This document shows, piece by piece, positions 27,150 through 36,706 of a DNA stretch of 64,000 nucleotides (within the stretch, counting starts at the first letter, position 1; each line of letters begins with the position of its first letter). The notes beneath the pieces are model-generated. The model worked only from the letters and a program-made list of their open reading frames with translations. It was not told the DNA's origin and did not search any database. The stretch is from Micromonospora solifontis (lineage in GTDB: Bacteria > Actinomycetota > Actinomycetes > Mycobacteriales > Micromonosporaceae), in the NCBI RefSeq assembly GCF_003725545.1, contig NZ_RJLN01000024.1, forward strand, positions 1 to 64,000, read 5' to 3'. A program made the position numbers and the translations under genes.

Positions 27150-30100
27150 ATGTCCACTGTCGTCATCAAGCGGCCGCCGCGCCGCCCGGCGCCGGAGATC
27201 CCGGCCGGTGAGCTGCCCGTCGAGGCGCCGCCGGAGATCCCCGCGCTCGCCGGGGGGCGCTGGCAGCAGGCGCTGATGGTGCTGCCGATGCTGGGCGGCA
27301 CGGTGGCGATGGCGATGATGTTCGGCCGGGGCGGCGGGACCTACTCGTACGTGGTGGGCGGGATGTTCGGCCTCTCGTCGGTGGCGATGCTGGTCACGTC
27401 CTGGGGCGGCGCCGGCCCACGCAGGTCCGAGATGATGGCCGCCCGCCGGGAGTACCTGCGCCACCTGGCCGCGCTGCGCCGCCGGGTCCGGGAGACCGCC
27501 GGGGCGCAGCGGGCCGGGCTCTACTACCGGCACCCCGACCCGGGCCGGCTCTGGTCGACCGTGGACAGCCACCGGGTCTGGGAACGCCGGCCGGGCGACC
27601 CCGACTTCGCCGTGGTCCGGGTCGGGGTCGGCCCGCAGACCCTGGCCACTCCGCTGATCCCACCGGTCACCCGGCCGCTGGAGGAGCTGGAGCCGATGAC
27701 CGCGGGAGCGCTGCGGCGCTTCCTCGACGCGTACTCCGTGGTGCCGGACCTGCCGGTGGCCCTCTCCCTGCGCAGCTTCGCCCGGGTCTTCGTCCGTGGT
27801 CCGGCCGGCGGTCCGGCCGCCGGCTCCCCGGCCGCGCAGGGGCTGGCCCGGGCCGTGCTCACCCAGCTCGCCGTCTTCCACGCCCCCGACGAGCTGCTGA
27901 TCGCCGTCTGCGCCGGCCCGGAGCGGCGGGCGGCCTGGGAGTGGGTGAAGTGGCTCCCGCACGCCCACCACCCGAGCCGCACCGACGCGCTCGGACCGGT
28001 CCGGCTGGTCACCAGCTCCGCCGTCGAGCTGGAACGGCTCCTCGACGACGTGCTGGCCAGCCGGTCCCGGTTCAGCCCGGCCGGCCCGGCCACCGACGGG
28101 CCGCACGTGCTGGTGCTGCTCGACGGCGGCGACCTGACCGGGGCGACCGACCTGGCCGGGGACGGTGGCATCGACGCGGTCACCGTGCTCGACCTGGACA
28201 CCCCGCCGCCCCGCCTGCTCGACCGGTACGCCCTCCTGCTCGACCTGGCCGACGGCCGCCTCCACTCGCACTCCGCCGAGGGGCACGCCGAGGTCGGCAC
28301 CGCCGACACGCTGGAACCCGCCGACGCCGAGGCGGTCGCCCGCCGGCTCGCGCCGCTCCGGCTCGCCGGCCCGGTACGCGGACCGGACGCCCCGCCCGGC
28401 GCCGAGCCGGGCCTGCCCGAGCTCCTCGGCATCGGCGATCCGGAGAGCTTCACCGCCGAGCAGGGCTGGGCGCCCCGGGCGGCCCGGGACCTGCTGCGGG
28501 TGCCGATCGGGGTGGGTGCCGACGGCGGCGCGATCGAGCTGGACCTGAAGGAGTCGGCGCAGGACGGCATGGGCCCGCACGGCCTGCTCATCGGGGCCAC
28601 CGGCTCCGGCAAGTCGGAACTGCTCCGCACCCTGGTGCTCGGGCTGGCCGCCACGCACAGCTCGGAGCAGCTCAACTTCGTGCTGGTCGATTTCAAGGGC
28701 GGCGCCACCTTCGCGTCGTTCGAGCGGCTGCCGCACACCGCGGCGGTGATCACCAACCTGGCCGACGCGCTGCCCCTGGTCGACCGGATGGTCGACGCGA
28801 TCAACGGCGAGCTGACCCGCCGGCAGGAGCTGCTCCGCCGGGCCGGCAACTTCGCCAGCCTGCGCGACTACGAGCGGGCCCGGGCCGCCGGCACCCCGCT
28901 CGCCCCGCTGCCGTCGCTGCTGCTGGTCTGCGACGAGTTCTCCGAGCTGCTGTCCGCCAAGCCGGACTTCATCGACCTGTTCGTCCAGATCGGCCGGTTG
29001 GGCCGGTCGCTCGGGGTCCATCTGCTGCTGGCGAGCCAGCGGTTGGAAGAGGGGCGGCTACGGGGGCTCGATACCCACCTGTCGTACCGGATCGGGTTGC
29101 GCACCTTCTCGGCGCTGGAGTCCCGGACGGTGCTCGGGGTGCCCGACGCGCACGAGCTGCCCCGCACCCCCGGGCACGGCTACCTGCGCTCGGGCACCGA
29201 CCCGCTGGTCCGGTTCAAGGCCGCGTACGTCTCCGGTCCGGTCCGCCGCCACGGCGCGACGGCGGGTGCGGCCGGCGGCGGCGTCCCGCGGCTGCTCACC
29301 TTCTCCACCCACCTGCTGCCGGTGCCCGAGCCGGCCGCCCCGGCCGCGCTCCCGGCCGAGGAGGCCGGCGCCGAGAGCCTGCTCGAGCTGGTCGTGTCGC
29401 GGCTGGCGGGGCAGGGCCCGCCGGCGCACCAGGTCTGGCTGCCGCCGCTGGACGCCTCCCCCGCCCTCGACGAACTGCTCGGTCCGGTGGGCGTCGACCC
29501 GGGACGCGGCCTGACCGTGGCGAACCCGGAGCTGCACGGTGCCCTCCAGGTGCCGGTGGCGATGGTGGACAAGCCGCTGGAGCAACGCCGGGACCTGTTC
29601 TGGCTCTCCCTGGACGGGGCGGCCGGGCACGTGGCAGTGGTGGGGACCACCCGCAGCGGGCGGTCCAGCCTGCTGCGCACGATCGTCTGCGCGCTGGCGC
29701 TCACCCACACCCCGGCCGAGGCACAGGTCTACTGCCTCGACTTCGGCGGTGGGCAGCTCGCCCCGTTGCGCGACCTGCCGCACGTCGGCGGGGTGGCCGG
29801 GCGCACCGACGACGCCGCCGTCCGCCGGACCGTCGGGGAGATCGTCGGCCTGCTCGCCGAGCGGGAGCGGCGGTTCGCCGAGGCGGGGGTGGAGTCGGTG
29901 GCCGCCTGGCGCCGGCGGCGGGCCGCCGCGCTGGCCGGCGGGCAGCCGGGCACCGACCCGTTCGGCGACGTGTTCCTGGTGGTCGACGGCTGGAACATCC
30001 TGCGCGGCGACTACGACGACCTGGAGCCCCTGGTCACCGAGCTGGCCACCCGGGGGCTGGCCTACGGCGTGCACGTGGTGGCCAGCGCGCTGCGCTGGTC

Positions 30101-31103
30101 GGACTTCCGCCCGGCGATCCGCGACCTCTTCGGCTCCCGGGTGGAGCTGCGCCTCGGTGACCCGTCGGACACCGTGGTGAGCAAGCGGCAGTTCGCGGCG
30201 GCCGTGCCGGAGGGGCGGCCGGGGCGTGGCATCACCGCCGGCGGGCTGCACTTCCTCGCCGCCACGCCCACCGTCGCCACCCTCGGCGGCGAGACGACCG
30301 ACCTGGTGAAGGCGGTCGCCGGGGCCTGGACCGGACCGACCGCGCCCCCGGTACGGCTGCTCCCGCCCGTGCTGGCGTACGCCGAGCTGGACCGGAGCGC
30401 GACCGGCGGGCTGGCCTTCGCGATCGGGGTGGCCGAGGCGGACCTGCGTCCGGTGGTGCTGGACTTCGCGGTCGAACCCAACTTCGTGGTCTTCGGCGAC
30501 GCCGAGTGCGGCAAGTCGTCGTTCCTGCGGGCGCTGGCCACCTCGATCGTCGAGCGGTTCACTCCGGAGCAGGCCCGGGTGATGCTGGTGGACTACCGGC
30601 GCAGCCTGATGGGCACCATCGAGACGCCGCACCTGATCGGGTACGGCACGGCCGCGCCGCACACCGCGGAACTACTGGAGTCGGCGGCCGGCTACCTGCA
30701 GGGGCGGCTGCCCGGGCCGGAGGTCACTCCGGCGGAGCTGCGCAGCCGGTCGTGGTGGACCGGGCCGGAACTGTTCGTGCTGGTGGACGACTACGACCTG
30801 GTGGCCGGCGGGCCGACCAACCCGCTGCGCGCGCTGGAGGAGCACCTGCCGCACGCCCGGGACGTCGGGCTGCACCTGGTGCTGGCCCGCCGCGCCGCCG
30901 GCTCGGGCCGGACCTCGTTCGAGCCGATCATCCAGCGGCTACGGGAACTCGCCACGCCGGGCCTGGTGATGTCCGGCGGACCGGAGGAGGGCGCGCTCGT
31001 CGGGCAGGTGCGGGCCGGACCGCTGCCGCCGGGCCGGGGCCGCCTGGTCACCCGGCGCGAGGGTGTCCGGCTGGTGCAACTGGCCTACCTGCCGCCGGGG
31101 TGA
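27150..31103 (+). CDS. eccC: Type VII secretion ATPase EccC (fused EccCa/EccCb)
   Basis: 1317 residues. Motor of ESX secretion, binding WXG100-type substrates through its C-terminal ATPase domains. Two membrane helices lie near residues 42-85. Three FtsK/SpoIIIE ATPase domains follow. The first has an intact Walker A (GATGSGKS, near 482) and Walker B with Glu (LLVCDEF, near 595). The second has GTTRSGRS (Lys to Arg, near 832) and VVDGW. The third has GDAECGKS (near 1116) and LVDDY. One fully canonical site plus two altered ones is the known EccC pattern. Start ATG with GGGGAGG 5 bases upstream. It is followed by mycP on the same strand; no esx genes adjoin. Confidence 0.94.
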   Translation: MSTVVIKRPPRRPAPEIPAGELPVEAPPEIPALAGGRWQQALMVLPMLGGTVAMAMMFGRGGGTYSYVVGGMFGLSSVAMLVTSWGGAGPRRSEMMAARREYLRHLAALRRRVRETAGAQRAGLYYRHPDPGRLWSTVDSHRVWERRPGDPDFAVVRVGVGPQTLATPLIPPVTRPLEELEPMTAGALRRFLDAYSVVPDLPVALSLRSFARVFVRGPAGGPAAGSPAAQGLARAVLTQLAVFHAPDELLIAVCAGPERRAAWEWVKWLPHAHHPSRTDALGPVRLVTSSAVELERLLDDVLASRSRFSPAGPATDGPHVLVLLDGGDLTGATDLAGDGGIDAVTVLDLDTPPPRLLDRYALLLDLADGRLHSHSAEGHAEVGTADTLEPADAEAVARRLAPLRLAGPVRGPDAPPGAEPGLPELLGIGDPESFTAEQGWAPRAARDLLRVPIGVGADGGAIELDLKESAQDGMGPHGLLIGATGSGKSELLRTLVLGLAATHSSEQLNFVLVDFKGGATFASFERLPHTAAVITNLADALPLVDRMVDAINGELTRRQELLRRAGNFASLRDYERARAAGTPLAPLPSLLLVCDEFSELLSAKPDFIDLFVQIGRLGRSLGVHLLLASQRLEEGRLRGLDTHLSYRIGLRTFSALESRTVLGVPDAHELPRTPGHGYLRSGTDPLVRFKAAYVSGPVRRHGATAGAAGGGVPRLLTFSTHLLPVPEPAAPAALPAEEAGAESLLELVVSRLAGQGPPAHQVWLPPLDASPALDELLGPVGVDPGRGLTVANPELHGALQVPVAMVDKPLEQRRDLFWLSLDGAAGHVAVVGTTRSGRSSLLRTIVCALALTHTPAEAQVYCLDFGGGQLAPLRDLPHVGGVAGRTDDAAVRRTVGEIVGLLAERERRFAEAGVESVAAWRRRRAAALAGGQPGTDPFGDVFLVVDGWNILRGDYDDLEPLVTELATRGLAYGVHVVASALRWSDFRPAIRDLFGSRVELRLGDPSDTVVSKRQFAAAVPEGRPGRGITAGGLHFLAATPTVATLGGETTDLVKAVAGAWTGPTAPPVRLLPPVLAYAELDRSATGGLAFAIGVAEADLRPVVLDFAVEPNFVVFGDAECGKSSFLRALATSIVERFTPEQARVMLVDYRRSLMGTIETPHLIGYGTAAPHTAELLESAAGYLQGRLPGPEVTPAELRSRSWWTGPELFVLVDDYDLVAGGPTNPLRALEEHLPHARDVGLHLVLARRAAGSGRTSFEPIIQRLRELATPGLVMSGGPEEGALVGQVRAGPLPPGRGRLVTRREGVRLVQLAYLPPG

Positions 31104-31190
31104 GTGGTGTCACCGAGTTGCACCGGGCGGCGGGCCGGAACCGGTAATCTCCGAGCAGCATGGTCTTGTCGCGATGAATGGCTGGGAAAT

Positions 31191-32501
31191 GTGACCAGGG
31201 ATCGGCAGGGGGCTCCGACGGCGGTCCGACGTTTCGTCGGGCGGGCGCTGGTCGGTGCGGCGGCCACCCTGGCCACCGTGGCCGGTCCGGTGGCGCCCGC
31301 CGCGCACGCCGCCACCGTGGTCCGGGAGCCGGCCTGGGTGGCACCGGTCGAGTCCCCGGCCCGGGTCGACCAGGTCCGGGCGGAGCAGTGGCAGCTCGAC
31401 CAGTTGAACGCGCGGGCCGCCTGGCGGTCGTCGACCGGGCGCGGCGTGGTGGTCGCGGTGGTCGACTCCGGGGTGGACGGTTCCCATCCGGACCTGGCCG
31501 GGCAGGTGCTCCCCGGCATCGATCTGGTCACCCCCGGCGGCTCCGACCGCCCGGACCCGGTGGGGCATGGCACCACCGTCGCTGGCCTGATCGCCGGGCG
31601 CAACGACGACGACCGTGGGGCGGTCGGCCTCGCGCCGGACGCCAAGATCCTCCCGGTCCGGGTGCTCGACGACGAGAACCGGTACGACGACGCGTTGATC
31701 GTCGCCAAGGGGGTGCGCTGGGCGGTCGACAACGGCGCACGCGTGATCAACCTGTCCCTCGGCGGCAGCGGGGACAGCCCCGCCCTGGCGGCCGCCCTCG
31801 ACTACGCCTTCGCCCGGGACGTGGTGGTGGTCGCCTGCACCGGCAACCTGGCCACCTCGACCAGCCGCAAGGTCTGGTACCCGGCCCGCGAGCCCGGCGT
31901 GATCGCCGTCGCCGGGCTGGAGCGCAACGGCAAGGACCTCTGGTCCGGCTCGATCACCGGGCACGAGACGACTCTCACCGCCCCGGCGACCGCGCTCTAC
32001 GGCGCCCGCCCCGACGGGTACTGGCGGGTGCAGGGGACGAGCTTCGCCGCACCGCTGGTCGCGGCGACGGCCGCGCTGATCCGGTCCCGGTATCCGAAGA
32101 TGGCCGCCGGTGACGTCGTCAACCGGTTGATCAGCACCGCCAAGGACCTCGGCCCCACCGGCCGGGACGACCGGTTCGGCTACGGGCTGGTGGACCCGGT
32201 GGCCGCCCTCACCACCGACGTGCCGTCGGTGGGGGCCAACCCGCTCGACGACAACGACTCCCCCGGCGTGGTCGGCTTCGGCCCGGCCCCGGGCGCCGAC
32301 CGGGCGGCCTCGGCCGCCGCCGGGCAGGGCGGCGACCCGTTCTACGCCGCGCCCCGGCAGCCGGCGAAGTGGTCGGCCCGGGCGGCCGGCGAGCCGACCG
32401 ACCCGGCGCCGGAGCGGCTCTGGACCGGCCTGGCCCTCTTCGTCGCCCTGGTCACCGGTGCGGCGCTGGTGATCCGCCGGTTCCGCCAGGCCCGTCGGTG
32501 A
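31191..32501 (+). CDS. mycP: Mycosin, S8 protease of type VII secretion
   Basis: 436 residues from the GTG at 31191, which begins a normal signal peptide ending AAHA near residue 40; the frame upstream of it has no signal character. Catalytic residues: Asp in VAVVDSGVDG, His in GHGTTVAGL (where GHGTHV is usual; the catalytic His itself is kept) and Ser in GTSFAAPLVAA. A Pro/Ala-rich linker leads to one C-terminal membrane helix near residues 410-430, so the protease sits on the outer face of the membrane. Mycosins stabilise and process ESX systems. It lies 87 bases after eccC, with a possible -10 TAATCT at 31145. Confidence 0.9.
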   Translation: MTRDRQGAPTAVRRFVGRALVGAAATLATVAGPVAPAAHAATVVREPAWVAPVESPARVDQVRAEQWQLDQLNARAAWRSSTGRGVVVAVVDSGVDGSHPDLAGQVLPGIDLVTPGGSDRPDPVGHGTTVAGLIAGRNDDDRGAVGLAPDAKILPVRVLDDENRYDDALIVAKGVRWAVDNGARVINLSLGGSGDSPALAAALDYAFARDVVVVACTGNLATSTSRKVWYPAREPGVIAVAGLERNGKDLWSGSITGHETTLTAPATALYGARPDGYWRVQGTSFAAPLVAATAALIRSRYPKMAAGDVVNRLISTAKDLGPTGRDDRFGYGLVDPVAALTTDVPSVGANPLDDNDSPGVVGFGPAPGADRAASAAAGQGGDPFYAAPRQPAKWSARAAGEPTDPAPERLWTGLALFVALVTGAALVIRRFRQARR

Positions 32502-32545
32502 CCCGACCGGTCTGACCGGCCCCTCCGCTGGGTAGTGGACGACGT

Positions 32546-33331
32546 ATGAACAGCGTGGGCTTCGAGCGGCGGCCGTCCTGGCGGGCCGCGCGGCTGGATC
32601 CGGACCGTTCGCTGGGGCTGCGCCTGACCCTGGCCGCCGTCGCGGCGTTCCTGGTGCTGGTGCCGTTCGCCCTGCTGGCGCTCCTGGTGCTGGGGGCGTG
32701 GCCGCCGCTGTTCCGGCTCGACGCCGCGATCACCGACGCGCTCCACGGGTACGCGCTGGACCACCCCGCCTGGGTACGGGTGATGAGCCTGTGGACCGAC
32801 GTCTTCGCCCCCGGCCCGCTGCGGGTGGCCGCCGCCGTGGTGGTGGGCTGGCTGTTCCTCCGCCGGGCCCCGCGGGTGGCGCTCTGGGTGGCCACCACGA
32901 TGACCGTGGGCGGGCTGCTCGGCGGGCTGCTCAAGCTGCTGGTCGGGCGGCACCGCCCGGACCTGCTCGACCCGGTGGCCCAGGCGGCCGGATACTCCTT
33001 CCCGTCCGGGCACGCGCTGAACGCCGCCCTGGCCGCCGGCGTGCTGCTGCTGGTCTTCCTGCCGTACGCCCGGGACCGGCGCGGGCTGCGGTGGGGGTTG
33101 TGGACGGCGGCGGTGCTGCTCGCCGTGGTGACCGGGCTCAGCCGGATCGCGCTGGGCGTGCACTGGACCAGCGACGTGGTCGGCGGCTGGTTGCTCGGCG
33201 CGGCGGTGGTCGCCGCCACGGCCGCCGCCTTCACCACCTGGCGGACCCGGATCGGCCGGCCGGTCCGGACCACCCGGGAAGGGGTGGAGCCGGAGTTGGC
33301 CGAGCCGGGCCCGAACGGACCGCACGCGTAG
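32546..33331 (+). CDS. PAP2-family membrane phosphatase (1)
   Basis: 261 residues with about six membrane helices. All three PAP2 phosphatase motifs are present: KLLVGRHRP, the PSGH of FPSGHALN, and SRIALGVHWTSD with the catalytic His. Such enzymes dephosphorylate lipid phosphates, including undecaprenyl pyrophosphate or phosphatidic acid, on the outer membrane face. The tail of about 30 residues is charged. A second PAP2 gene follows 30 bases later on the same strand. The pair lies between the type VII genes and marP. Substrate cannot be told from sequence. Confidence 0.9.
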   Translation: MNSVGFERRPSWRAARLDPDRSLGLRLTLAAVAAFLVLVPFALLALLVLGAWPPLFRLDAAITDALHGYALDHPAWVRVMSLWTDVFAPGPLRVAAAVVVGWLFLRRAPRVALWVATTMTVGGLLGGLLKLLVGRHRPDLLDPVAQAAGYSFPSGHALNAALAAGVLLLVFLPYARDRRGLRWGLWTAAVLLAVVTGLSRIALGVHWTSDVVGGWLLGAAVVAATAAAFTTWRTRIGRPVRTTREGVEPELAEPGPNGPHA

Positions 33332-33361
33332 TTCGAGCCCGACCGGGGTAAAGGGCGGCCC

Positions 33362-34084
33362 ATGTCCGATGTCGTGGTCCAGGTCGCCAGGCGGATCCTG
33401 CTGCCGATGGCCCTGCTCTTCTCCGTCATGGTCGCGCTGGGCCTCCTGGTCACCCGGGTGCTCGCGAAGTCCTGGCCGTTCACCGTCGAGGACACGGTGA
33501 ACCGGGAACTCGCCGCCGACCGGACGCCGGGGTGGAACGACGTGTCGCTGGTGTTCAGCACGCTGGCCAGCACCCAGCTGATCGTGGTGGTGACCGTGCT
33601 GGTCGCCCTGGTGCTGCGGCTGGTGCTGCACCGCTGGCGGGAGCCGCTCTTCCTCTGTGCGGCGGTGAGCGCGCAGGCGCTGATCTTCCTCTTCACCACC
33701 ATGGTCATCGACCGGCAGCGCCCGGCCGTGGAACACATGGACAGCTCCCCGCCGACGTCCAGCTTCCCGTCCGGGCACACCTCGGCGGCGACCGCGCTCT
33801 ACGTCGGCATCGCCGTGCTGCTGGCGCTGCGGGCGCGGAGCACACCCGCCAGGATCGCCTGGTGGAGCCTGCTGGTCGTGGTGCCGGTCGGGGTGGCGCT
33901 CACCCGGATGTACCGGGGCATGCACCACCCCAGCGACGTGGTGGCGTCCTTCCTCAACGGCGGCACCTGCGTCGCGATCATGGCCCGTGCGGTGCTCGAC
34001 CGGACCCGCACCTGGGACCGGGCCAAGCTGCCGGTCGGCCGCTCCGGCGACGACGTGGCCCCGGCCGCCGCGTCCGCCGGCTGA
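33362..34084 (+). CDS. PAP2-family membrane phosphatase (2)
   Basis: 240 residues with several membrane helices. PAP2 motifs are VIDRQRP (the usual Lys six residues before RP is not evident), FPSGHTSAAT and LTRMYRGMHHPSD with the catalytic His. It is clearly of the same superfamily as the preceding gene but only distantly similar, so a recent duplication is unlikely. The two are probably co-transcribed and may act on different lipid phosphates. It is convergent with marP across a 55-bp gap that contains a short palindrome. Confidence 0.88.
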   Translation: MSDVVVQVARRILLPMALLFSVMVALGLLVTRVLAKSWPFTVEDTVNRELAADRTPGWNDVSLVFSTLASTQLIVVVTVLVALVLRLVLHRWREPLFLCAAVSAQALIFLFTTMVIDRQRPAVEHMDSSPPTSSFPSGHTSAATALYVGIAVLLALRARSTPARIAWWSLLVVVPVGVALTRMYRGMHHPSDVVASFLNGGTCVAIMARAVLDRTRTWDRAKLPVGRSGDDVAPAAASAG

Positions 34085-34089
34085 CGCCG

Positions 34090-34103
34090 CCCCGCCGGCG
34101 GGG
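34090..34103. terminator. Short GC palindrome between PAP2 and marP
   Basis: CCCCGCC/GGCGGGG, 14 bases with no loop, between two convergent stops. It may end either transcript; too short to be sure. Confidence 0.35.
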
Positions 34104-34139
34104 GACGACCGCCGTTCCGGTCGGCCGCCGCCGCCGGGC

Positions 34140-35318
34140 TCAGGTGCAGTCGCCGGTGCCGACCCCCCGGGTACGCTCCGCGCCGGCCAGCGCCACCGGC
34201 CGGGCCTCGGCGGAGGTCACCGCGAAGCCGGTGTTCGGGTCGTCCGCCGCCGCCGCGAAGATCACGCCGAGCACCAGCCCGTTCGAGGAGACCAGCGGGC
34301 CGCCCGAGTTGCCGCTGCGGACCAGCGCCCGGATCGTGTAGATCTCCCGGGTCACGTCGCCGGACGAGTAGATGTCCGGGCCGGTGATCCGGTCGACGTC
34401 CCGGATCCGGGCCGGACGCGCGTCGTACGGGCCGTCGAGGGGGAAGCCCAGCACGATGGCGTCCGCCCCGCTGCCGGCCTGGCCGGCGGCGAAGCGCAGG
34501 GACGGGCCGGGCAGCCCCGGCACGTGCAGCACGGCCAGGTCCCGCTCCGGGTCGTAGACGACCACCTCGCCGTCGTACCGCTCGCCGCGCAGCTCGACCG
34601 CCACCGAGCGGGTGCCGGCCACCACGTGCGCGTTGGTCATAACCCGGTCGTCCGCGTAGACGAAGCCGGAGCCCTCGATCCGGCGGGCGCAGCTCGGCGC
34701 GGAGCCCAGCACCTTGACCACCGACCGCTGGCTGGTCTGCACCACCTGGGAGCCGGCCAGCGCCGGGTCGGGCGGGGACACCTGGCGGGCCCGGGTCGGG
34801 GCGAGATCGCCGAAGACGTCCGGGAAGCCGTTGGTGTCGACCGTGTCCCGCAGCGCCGTGGAGAGCTCCTGCGCCTTGTCCGGCAGGACCCGGTCGACCA
34901 CGGTGAGCAGGGCGCTGTTGCGGACCGAGGAGGCCAGCCAGGGCAGCGACGAGGAGCCCAGCGGCACCGCCACCAGCCACGCCACCAGCATCACCGCGAA
35001 GACCGAGACGAGTGCGCCGCCGACGTCGTCGAGTCGTTTGGCCAGCTCGTTGGTGATCGTCTGGCGCAGGTGCGAGCCCAGCCAGCCGGCCAGCGCCTGG
35101 CCGAGCACGGCGAGGCCGAAGACCGCGACGAGCGAGATCAGCACCCGGGTGCCGCTGTCGGCGAACTGCCGGGCGATCAGCGGGCCGACCTGGAGGCCGA
35201 GGAGCGCGCCCAGGAAGAACCCGGAGAACGACAGCGCCCCGATGACGAAGCCCTGACGGTATCCGCTGATCGCGAACACGAGCATGAGCAGGAGCAGGAC
35301 GAGATCCACGGCGGACAC
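34140..35318 (-). CDS. marP: MarP-type membrane serine protease
   Basis: 392 residues. The N-terminal 160 residues hold four membrane helices of the CvpA/colicin V type. A periplasmic chymotrypsin-like protease follows with His in TNAHVVAG (near 232), Asp in PERDLAVLH (near 261) and Ser in RSGNSGGPLV (near 340). Cysteines near 211 and close to the C-terminus match the regulatory disulfide of mycobacterial MarP (Rv3671c), a protease needed to survive acid and oxidative stress and acting on cell-wall enzymes. The Nudix, TlpA and nth genes follow upstream on the same strand, as in Mycobacterium. Confidence 0.93.
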   Translation of the reverse strand: MSAVDLVLLLLMLVFAISGYRQGFVIGALSFSGFFLGALLGLQVGPLIARQFADSGTRVLISLVAVFGLAVLGQALAGWLGSHLRQTITNELAKRLDDVGGALVSVFAVMLVAWLVAVPLGSSSLPWLASSVRNSALLTVVDRVLPDKAQELSTALRDTVDTNGFPDVFGDLAPTRARQVSPPDPALAGSQVVQTSQRSVVKVLGSAPSCARRIEGSGFVYADDRVMTNAHVVAGTRSVAVELRGERYDGEVVVYDPERDLAVLHVPGLPGPSLRFAAGQAGSGADAIVLGFPLDGPYDARPARIRDVDRITGPDIYSSGDVTREIYTIRALVRSGNSGGPLVSSNGLVLGVIFAAAADDPNTGFAVTSAEARPVALAGAERTRGVGTGDCT

Positions 35319-35351
35319 GCGTCCAGGGTACGGGCACCGCGCCCGGAAGAC

Positions 35352-35381
35352 CCTGAGCGCTCGCTGAACGTGACGCTCAGG
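35352..35381 (-). terminator. Hairpin after the nth-tlpA-nudix operon
   Basis: CCTGAGCG/CGCTCAGG, eight-base arms with a 14-base loop, 25 bases past the Nudix stop and before the marP start. Suitable to separate that operon from marP. Confidence 0.45.
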
Positions 35382-35405
35382 TACGCGCCGGTGAGCTGCC
35401 CCGGC

Positions 35406-36098
35406 TCAGCGGACCGGGGTCTCGTCGACCGCGTCGGTGCCGGCCGAGGGCGCCGGGGTGGCGCCGGTCGGGGGCAGCTCCACCACCCGGGAACGGGGCC
35501 ACGGGCGGGCCCAGCCGCCCATCTCCAGCAGCGTGTTCAGCACCCCGGCGGTGAATCCCCAGACCAGCATGCCGCGGACCGAGAAGGCCGGGCCGATCCA
35601 GCCGCTCGGGTGGCGGACCCGCATCCGGTTCTCCGGGTCGACCAGTTCGGCCACGGGCAGCCGGGCCACGTGCGCCACCTCGGCCGGCTCCCGGGGGTGC
35701 ACCGGGTGCGGCGCGTGCCACCAGCCGAGCACCGGGGTGACCACGAAGTCGCTCACCGGGATCCAGAGCTTCGGCAGCTCGGCCAGCACGGTGACGCTGC
35801 CCGGGTCGAGACCGACCTCCTCGTTCGCCTCGCGCAGCGCGGTGGCGCTGGCGTCGGCGTCCTCCGGGTCGGCCGCGCCGCCGGGGAAGGCCGGCTGCCC
35901 GGCGTGGTTGCGCAGGGTGGCGGCGCGCTGGAGGACCAGCACATCCGGACCGGCGGCCGGCTCCTCGCCGAGCAGCACCAGCACGGCGCTCTCCCGGCCC
36001 CCGCTCTCCGGGGTGGTGAGCCGGGTGAAGTCCTCGGCCCGGGCGGTGCCGAGCCGGCCGAGCAGCGGGTCCAGCCAGCCCGGCGGCTGCCTGGTCAT
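35406..36098 (-). CDS. Nudix hydrolase, CoA pyrophosphatase type
   Basis: 230 residues from the ATG at 36098 (GGAGG 7 bases upstream), overlapping the stop of the TlpA gene by four bases. The sequence LRNHAGQPAFPGG followed by ALREANEEVGL is the CoA-pyrophosphatase (UPF0035) form of the Nudix box, which cleaves CoA or related nucleotide diphosphates. A longer frame upstream belongs to the opposite reading of tlpA. It corresponds to Rv3672c of Mycobacterium by position and family. It is probably cytosolic. The C-terminal Pro/Thr-rich tail is not part of the enzyme fold. Confidence 0.9.
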   Translation of the reverse strand: MTRQPPGWLDPLLGRLGTARAEDFTRLTTPESGGRESAVLVLLGEEPAAGPDVLVLQRAATLRNHAGQPAFPGGAADPEDADASATALREANEEVGLDPGSVTVLAELPKLWIPVSDFVVTPVLGWWHAPHPVHPREPAEVAHVARLPVAELVDPENRMRVRHPSGWIGPAFSVRGMLVWGFTAGVLNTLLEMGGWARPWPRSRVVELPPTGATPAPSAGTDAVDETPVR

Positions 36099-36706
36099 GT
36101 GGCGACCTCCACGCCGAGATGCTGGCGGACCAATTCGGTCAGCCGGGCGTCGTCCAGCGCGCCGGTCGAGTCGGTGTGCCGGATCCGGCCGTCGGCGCCC
36201 ACGAAGACGGTCAGCGGGAACGCGTTCCGCTCCAGCGCCCGCTCGAAGGCGTCGCCCTGGTCGACCAGCATCGGGAAGCGGACGCCGAAGTCCTCGCCGA
36301 TCGACTGCGCGCCGCCGCGGCTGTCCCGGCTGTTCACCCCGATGACCTGGAACCGCCCGGCGGCCCGCTCGCTGAGCCGCTGGAAGGCGGGCAGCTCCTT
36401 GCGGCAGGGCGGGCACCAGGACGCCCACACGTTGATCACCGCCGGGCCCTTGACATCGCGCAGCGCCACCGGCGTCCCGCCGGTGAAGCAGGAGAGGGTC
36501 AGCTCGGGCAGCGGGTCGCCCGGCTTACCGGCCGGCGTGGCGGCGGCCGAGGCCGGTGCGGCGGTCAGCGTGGCGCAGTCGGCGAACGGCGAGGGCCGCT
36601 CGGCACGGGTGGCCGGGGCCGGGCCGGCCGCCTCCCCACCGGTGCCGGTGCAGCCGGCCAGCGCCAGCAGCACCGGGACGAGCAGGTACGCGAGTCGACG
36701 GTTCAC
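36095..36706 (-). CDS. TlpA/ResA-like thiol-disulfide lipoprotein
   Basis: 203 residues from a GTG at 36706 that overlaps the nth stop (GTGA). A lipoprotein signal ends LALAGC near residue 18, so the protein is anchored outside the membrane. The thioredoxin fold has the redox motif [11 protein letters not shown] near residue 100 and a cis-Pro region (NAFPLTVFV). Such proteins reduce or isomerise exported thiols, often for cytochrome c or envelope proteins. It is translationally coupled to nth before it and to the Nudix gene after it. Rv3673c holds the same place in Mycobacterium. Confidence 0.92.
   Translation of the reverse strand: MNRRLAYLLVPVLLALAGCTGTGGEAAGPAPATRAERPSPFADCATLTAAPASAAATPAGKPGDPLPELTLSCFTGGTPVALRDVKGPAVINVWASWCPPCRKELPAFQRLSERAAGRFQVIGVNSRDSRGGAQSIGEDFGVRFPMLVDQGDAFERALERNAFPLTVFVGADGRIRHTDSTGALDDARLTELVRQHLGVEVAT

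Noticed and set aside
31174..31193. Mini-ORF MNGWEM ending over the mycP start
   Set aside because: Only six codons, no ribosome site; its overlap with the mycP GTG is easily a coincidence.
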